From the NCBI GenBank assembly GCA_050015355.1, contig JBEKBO010000111.1, forward strand, positions 1-15,792: a stretch of 15,792 nucleotides of DNA, written 5' to 3'. The notes under the pieces are model-generated. The model was not told the DNA's origin. It made no database searches and saw only the letters and a program-made list of their open reading frames with translations. Each line of letters opens with the position of its first letter. The stretch's first letter is position 1. The DNA is from CAWBRT01 sp050015355. GTDB lineage: Bacteria; Acidobacteriota; Terriglobia; Terriglobales; Acidobacteriaceae. This document shows positions 14,134 through 15,792 of this stretch, in pieces. Both the position numbers and the translations under genes were made by a program.

Positions 14134-14153
14134 TACCGCGCTATACCGCGCTA
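14134..14153. repeat. Tandem 10-bp duplication TACCGCGCTA
   Basis: Two perfect adjacent copies, 14134-14143 and 14144-14153, lie about 130 bp before the nuclease gene at 14282. The 10-bp spacing places both on the same DNA face, so a protein-binding site is possible. Confidence 0.5.
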
Positions 14154-14281
14154 CAGCAGAAGGGTTTCACTTGCGCATACACAAAAGGTGCCAGCAATGA
14201 AAGGAATAACGCCAAGGATACGCTAGGGCCTGGGAGTTAGAATTGTCCAGCAGTGGCGTGTAGAGGGGAGCGCACTCATCC

Positions 14282-15172
14282 ATGGCTAAGAACGGGGAGC
14301 CGACTGCGCAGTATCTGACCGGGGACAAGCTTTACCACGAACGAGCGAGAGCTGCCCTGCCCCTGCTGGTCAGGCAGGCCTCGCAGAGCGCGACATTGTA
14401 TTACTCGGACCTTGCGGCGGAGCTTGGTATGCCGAATGAACGCAACCTCAATTACGTCCTGGGTTACGTGGGCGATGCGGTCGAGTCACTGTCGAAAGAC
14501 TGGAAGGAGAATATCCCCCCTATCCAGTGCCTAGTCATAAACAAGCGGGACCGGATGCCTGGTGAAGGCATCGGCTGGTTCATTACCAAGAAAGAGGATT
14601 TCCGCAAGCTGCCACGGAAAGAACAGCGCAGACTGGTGAAACTCGAATTGGAAAAAGTGTTTGCGTACCGCCGTTGGCCGTCTGTTCTTAAGGCTTTTGG
14701 GCTCGCTCCGACAAAGGCGGACTACTCAGCGGATGCGGCGAAGGCAAAGACAAGCGGTGCTACACGAGAATCGCGGGCGGCATCGTTTGGTGGCGGAGGT
14801 GAAAGCCCGGAACACCAAAAGCTGAAACTTTTCGTGGCGGCGCATCCGGAGATCGTCGGGCTTCCCGCCAAACTCACCGGGGACACCGAGCATCCTCTGC
14901 TGTCTGGCGACGTACTTGATGTATTTTTTCAGCATGGCCAGGACAGCATCGCGGTGGAGGTGAAGTCCGCGCTGTCGAGCGAGACCGATATTGTGAGAGG
15001 GATGTTTCAATGTGTGAAATACCGCGCCGTGCTTGAGGCGCAGCAAGCGGCTGACGGGCTATCGCAGAGTGCGCGGGCAATTCTTGCGCTCGAAGCGAAA
15101 TTGCCGTCAAAGTTCCAAGCGTTGAAGAATGTTCTGGGCGTTGAGCTACTCGATGAGGTTAAGCCGGGCTGA
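14282..15172 (+). CDS. PD-(D/E)XK nuclease-like protein with N-terminal helical domain
   Basis: A 296-residue protein. An in-frame stop shortly upstream supports the ATG at 14282; GGGGAG lies about 10 nt before it, a loose spacing. Residues 15-130 form a helical domain (YHERARAALPLLVRQASQ, LYYSDLAAELGM) that reads like a winged-helix or DNA-binding module. A Gly/Ser linker (about 155-175) leads to a C-terminal nuclease core: E177, LSGDVLDVFF (D210 and D213), AVEVKS (E226, K228) and MFQCVKYRAVLEA with the QxxxY helix (Q243, Y247). All catalytic residues are present, so it is probably an active DNase, perhaps a restriction or defence effector. It is divergent from the cassette and convergent with the next gene, 5 nt between stop codons. 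The name of the family is not known to me. Confidence 0.75.
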   Translation: MAKNGEPTAQYLTGDKLYHERARAALPLLVRQASQSATLYYSDLAAELGMPNERNLNYVLGYVGDAVESLSKDWKENIPPIQCLVINKRDRMPGEGIGWFITKKEDFRKLPRKEQRRLVKLELEKVFAYRRWPSVLKAFGLAPTKADYSADAAKAKTSGATRESRAASFGGGGESPEHQKLKLFVAAHPEIVGLPAKLTGDTEHPLLSGDVLDVFFQHGQDSIAVEVKSALSSETDIVRGMFQCVKYRAVLEAQQAADGLSQSARAILALEAKLPSKFQALKNVLGVELLDEVKPG

Positions 15173-15177
15173 GATAT

Positions 15178-15684
15178 TCATGACTGGGCCTGACAAGGCA
15201 AGGCGCGCTTCTGCCGGTCTCTCTCTTCGTTGGCGTCCTGCACGGCAATGATTCCCTCCAGATCCGCGATGTAGTCTTCGGGAAGAGCGTGCGCGCGCGC
15301 GCCTTCAACGAGAAGGCGCTTGTACCATGTGTACGGACGCAACGCTGGATCATCCGTTGGTTTCTTGGCTATGTACACCCAAGCGTCGGTGTTGGTGTTG
15401 TCTGTCAGGCGCACCGATAGACGCACTCGCCGATATCCGCCCTCCCCTTTGTCGAGTTTCTCTAAGTCACCATCCGGAATGGTATACAGAACACCCCAAA
15501 CATCTGAGCCCGCATACGCAGCGACGTTAGCTTTTCCGGACTTGTCGTCAGTGCTTTTTTTGTTGAACAGGAGACGATGACCGGGAAGCACGGCGGCGCG
15601 CTCTGCGTCTTCGGGGGACACTCCGTAGGCGCGGAATCGACCAGAGCACATGTTGGAACCATATGCGAATACTTGTTCACTCAT
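15178..15684 (-). CDS. Gamma-glutamylcyclotransferase-like (AIG2/GGCT fold) protein
   Basis: 168 residues starting MSEQVFAYGSNMCSGRF; the YGSNM loop near the N-terminus binds substrate in the GGCT fold. LDKGEGGYRRV supplies the likely catalytic glutamate E81, the family acid/base that forms 5-oxoproline from gamma-glutamyl amines. FNKKSTDDKSGKANVAAYAGSDVWGVLYTI is absent as a whole in some members but GVLY is a conserved strand. Substrate is unknown; such proteins range from glutathione degradation to gamma-glutamylamine salvage. ATG at 15684 has no clear Shine-Dalgarno, but the motif position fixes the start. It runs convergent with the nuclease gene at 14282. Confidence 0.82.
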   Translation of the reverse strand: MSEQVFAYGSNMCSGRFRAYGVSPEDAERAAVLPGHRLLFNKKSTDDKSGKANVAAYAGSDVWGVLYTIPDGDLEKLDKGEGGYRRVRLSVRLTDNTNTDAWVYIAKKPTDDPALRPYTWYKRLLVEGARAHALPEDYIADLEGIIAVQDANEERDRQKRALPCQAQS

Positions 15685-15792
15685 ACCGCAATCGTCTCAG
15701 CATGGACATCCAACCCCAGAAATCGTACCTTTTTCATTGACCGGTTCCTTTCCGCTTGTGGCTCTGCGCTGTGGTTCCGCCAGAACTGCTAG

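Larger units (their letters stand above)
13836..14281. other. Divergent intergenic region between cassette and second nuclease gene
   Basis: No credible coding frame. It should hold the promoters of the minus-strand cassette and the plus-strand gene at 14282; a TGTAATAT at the left end (about 13856-13863, minus strand) could be a -10 element for the cassette, without a matched -35. The middle (13900-14110) is AT-richer than the flanking genes. Palindrome 13936-13947 and tandem repeat 14134-14153 are listed separately. Confidence 0.4.

Overview
The window looks like a chromosomal segment of a soil-type Acidobacteriota. This is an inference from three things: a large outer-membrane protein with an N-terminal carboxypeptidase-regulatory-like domain, GTGCCCC/GGGGCAC palindromic intergenic repeats of a kind I associate with that phylum, and the mix of metabolic genes. 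No rRNA, tRNA or CRISPR array is visible.

Left edge (1-2443). The 3' end of an IS630-family element has inserted at a TA into a gene for an RND-efflux periplasmic adaptor lipoprotein, cutting it after about 65 residues. Upstream in the same direction lies an outer-membrane beta-barrel protein. A 790-nt non-coding stretch with a nested palindromic repeat follows.

Metabolic block (3234-9882). A biosynthetic-type threonine ammonia-lyase with a C-terminal ACT domain is divergent from a sulfur-assimilation operon: sulfite reductase, a possible small ORF, uroporphyrinogen-III methyltransferase (first step to siroheme) and peptide deformylase. In front of the reductase lies what reads as a complete cysteine attenuator: a promoter, a good Shine-Dalgarno, a 20-residue leader peptide beginning MCCCCMCCW, and an intrinsic terminator ending 17 nt before the reductase start. 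This implies that transcription of the operon responds to charged tRNA-Cys. Convergent to it are a class I aminotransferase and a conserved hypothetical gene, overlapping by ATGA and preceded by a GC-rich structured leader.

Accessory block (about 10.1-15.7 kb). Four tightly coupled minus-strand genes look like an anti-phage cassette related to Qat. In transcription order they are a FokI-like PD-(D/E)XK nuclease interrupted by a -1 frameshift at GGGAAAA, a small protein starting MGTS like QatB, a QueC-like PP-loop/zinc enzyme like QatC, and a RecB/Cas4-fold protein that seems to have lost its catalytic lysine. No QatA ATPase or QatD (TatD) nuclease is present in the window. Divergent from the cassette is a second PD-(D/E)XK protein (D...EVK, QxxxY), followed convergently by a gamma-glutamylcyclotransferase-like protein. 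The two most interesting items are the poly-cysteine attenuator and the FokI/QueC cassette.
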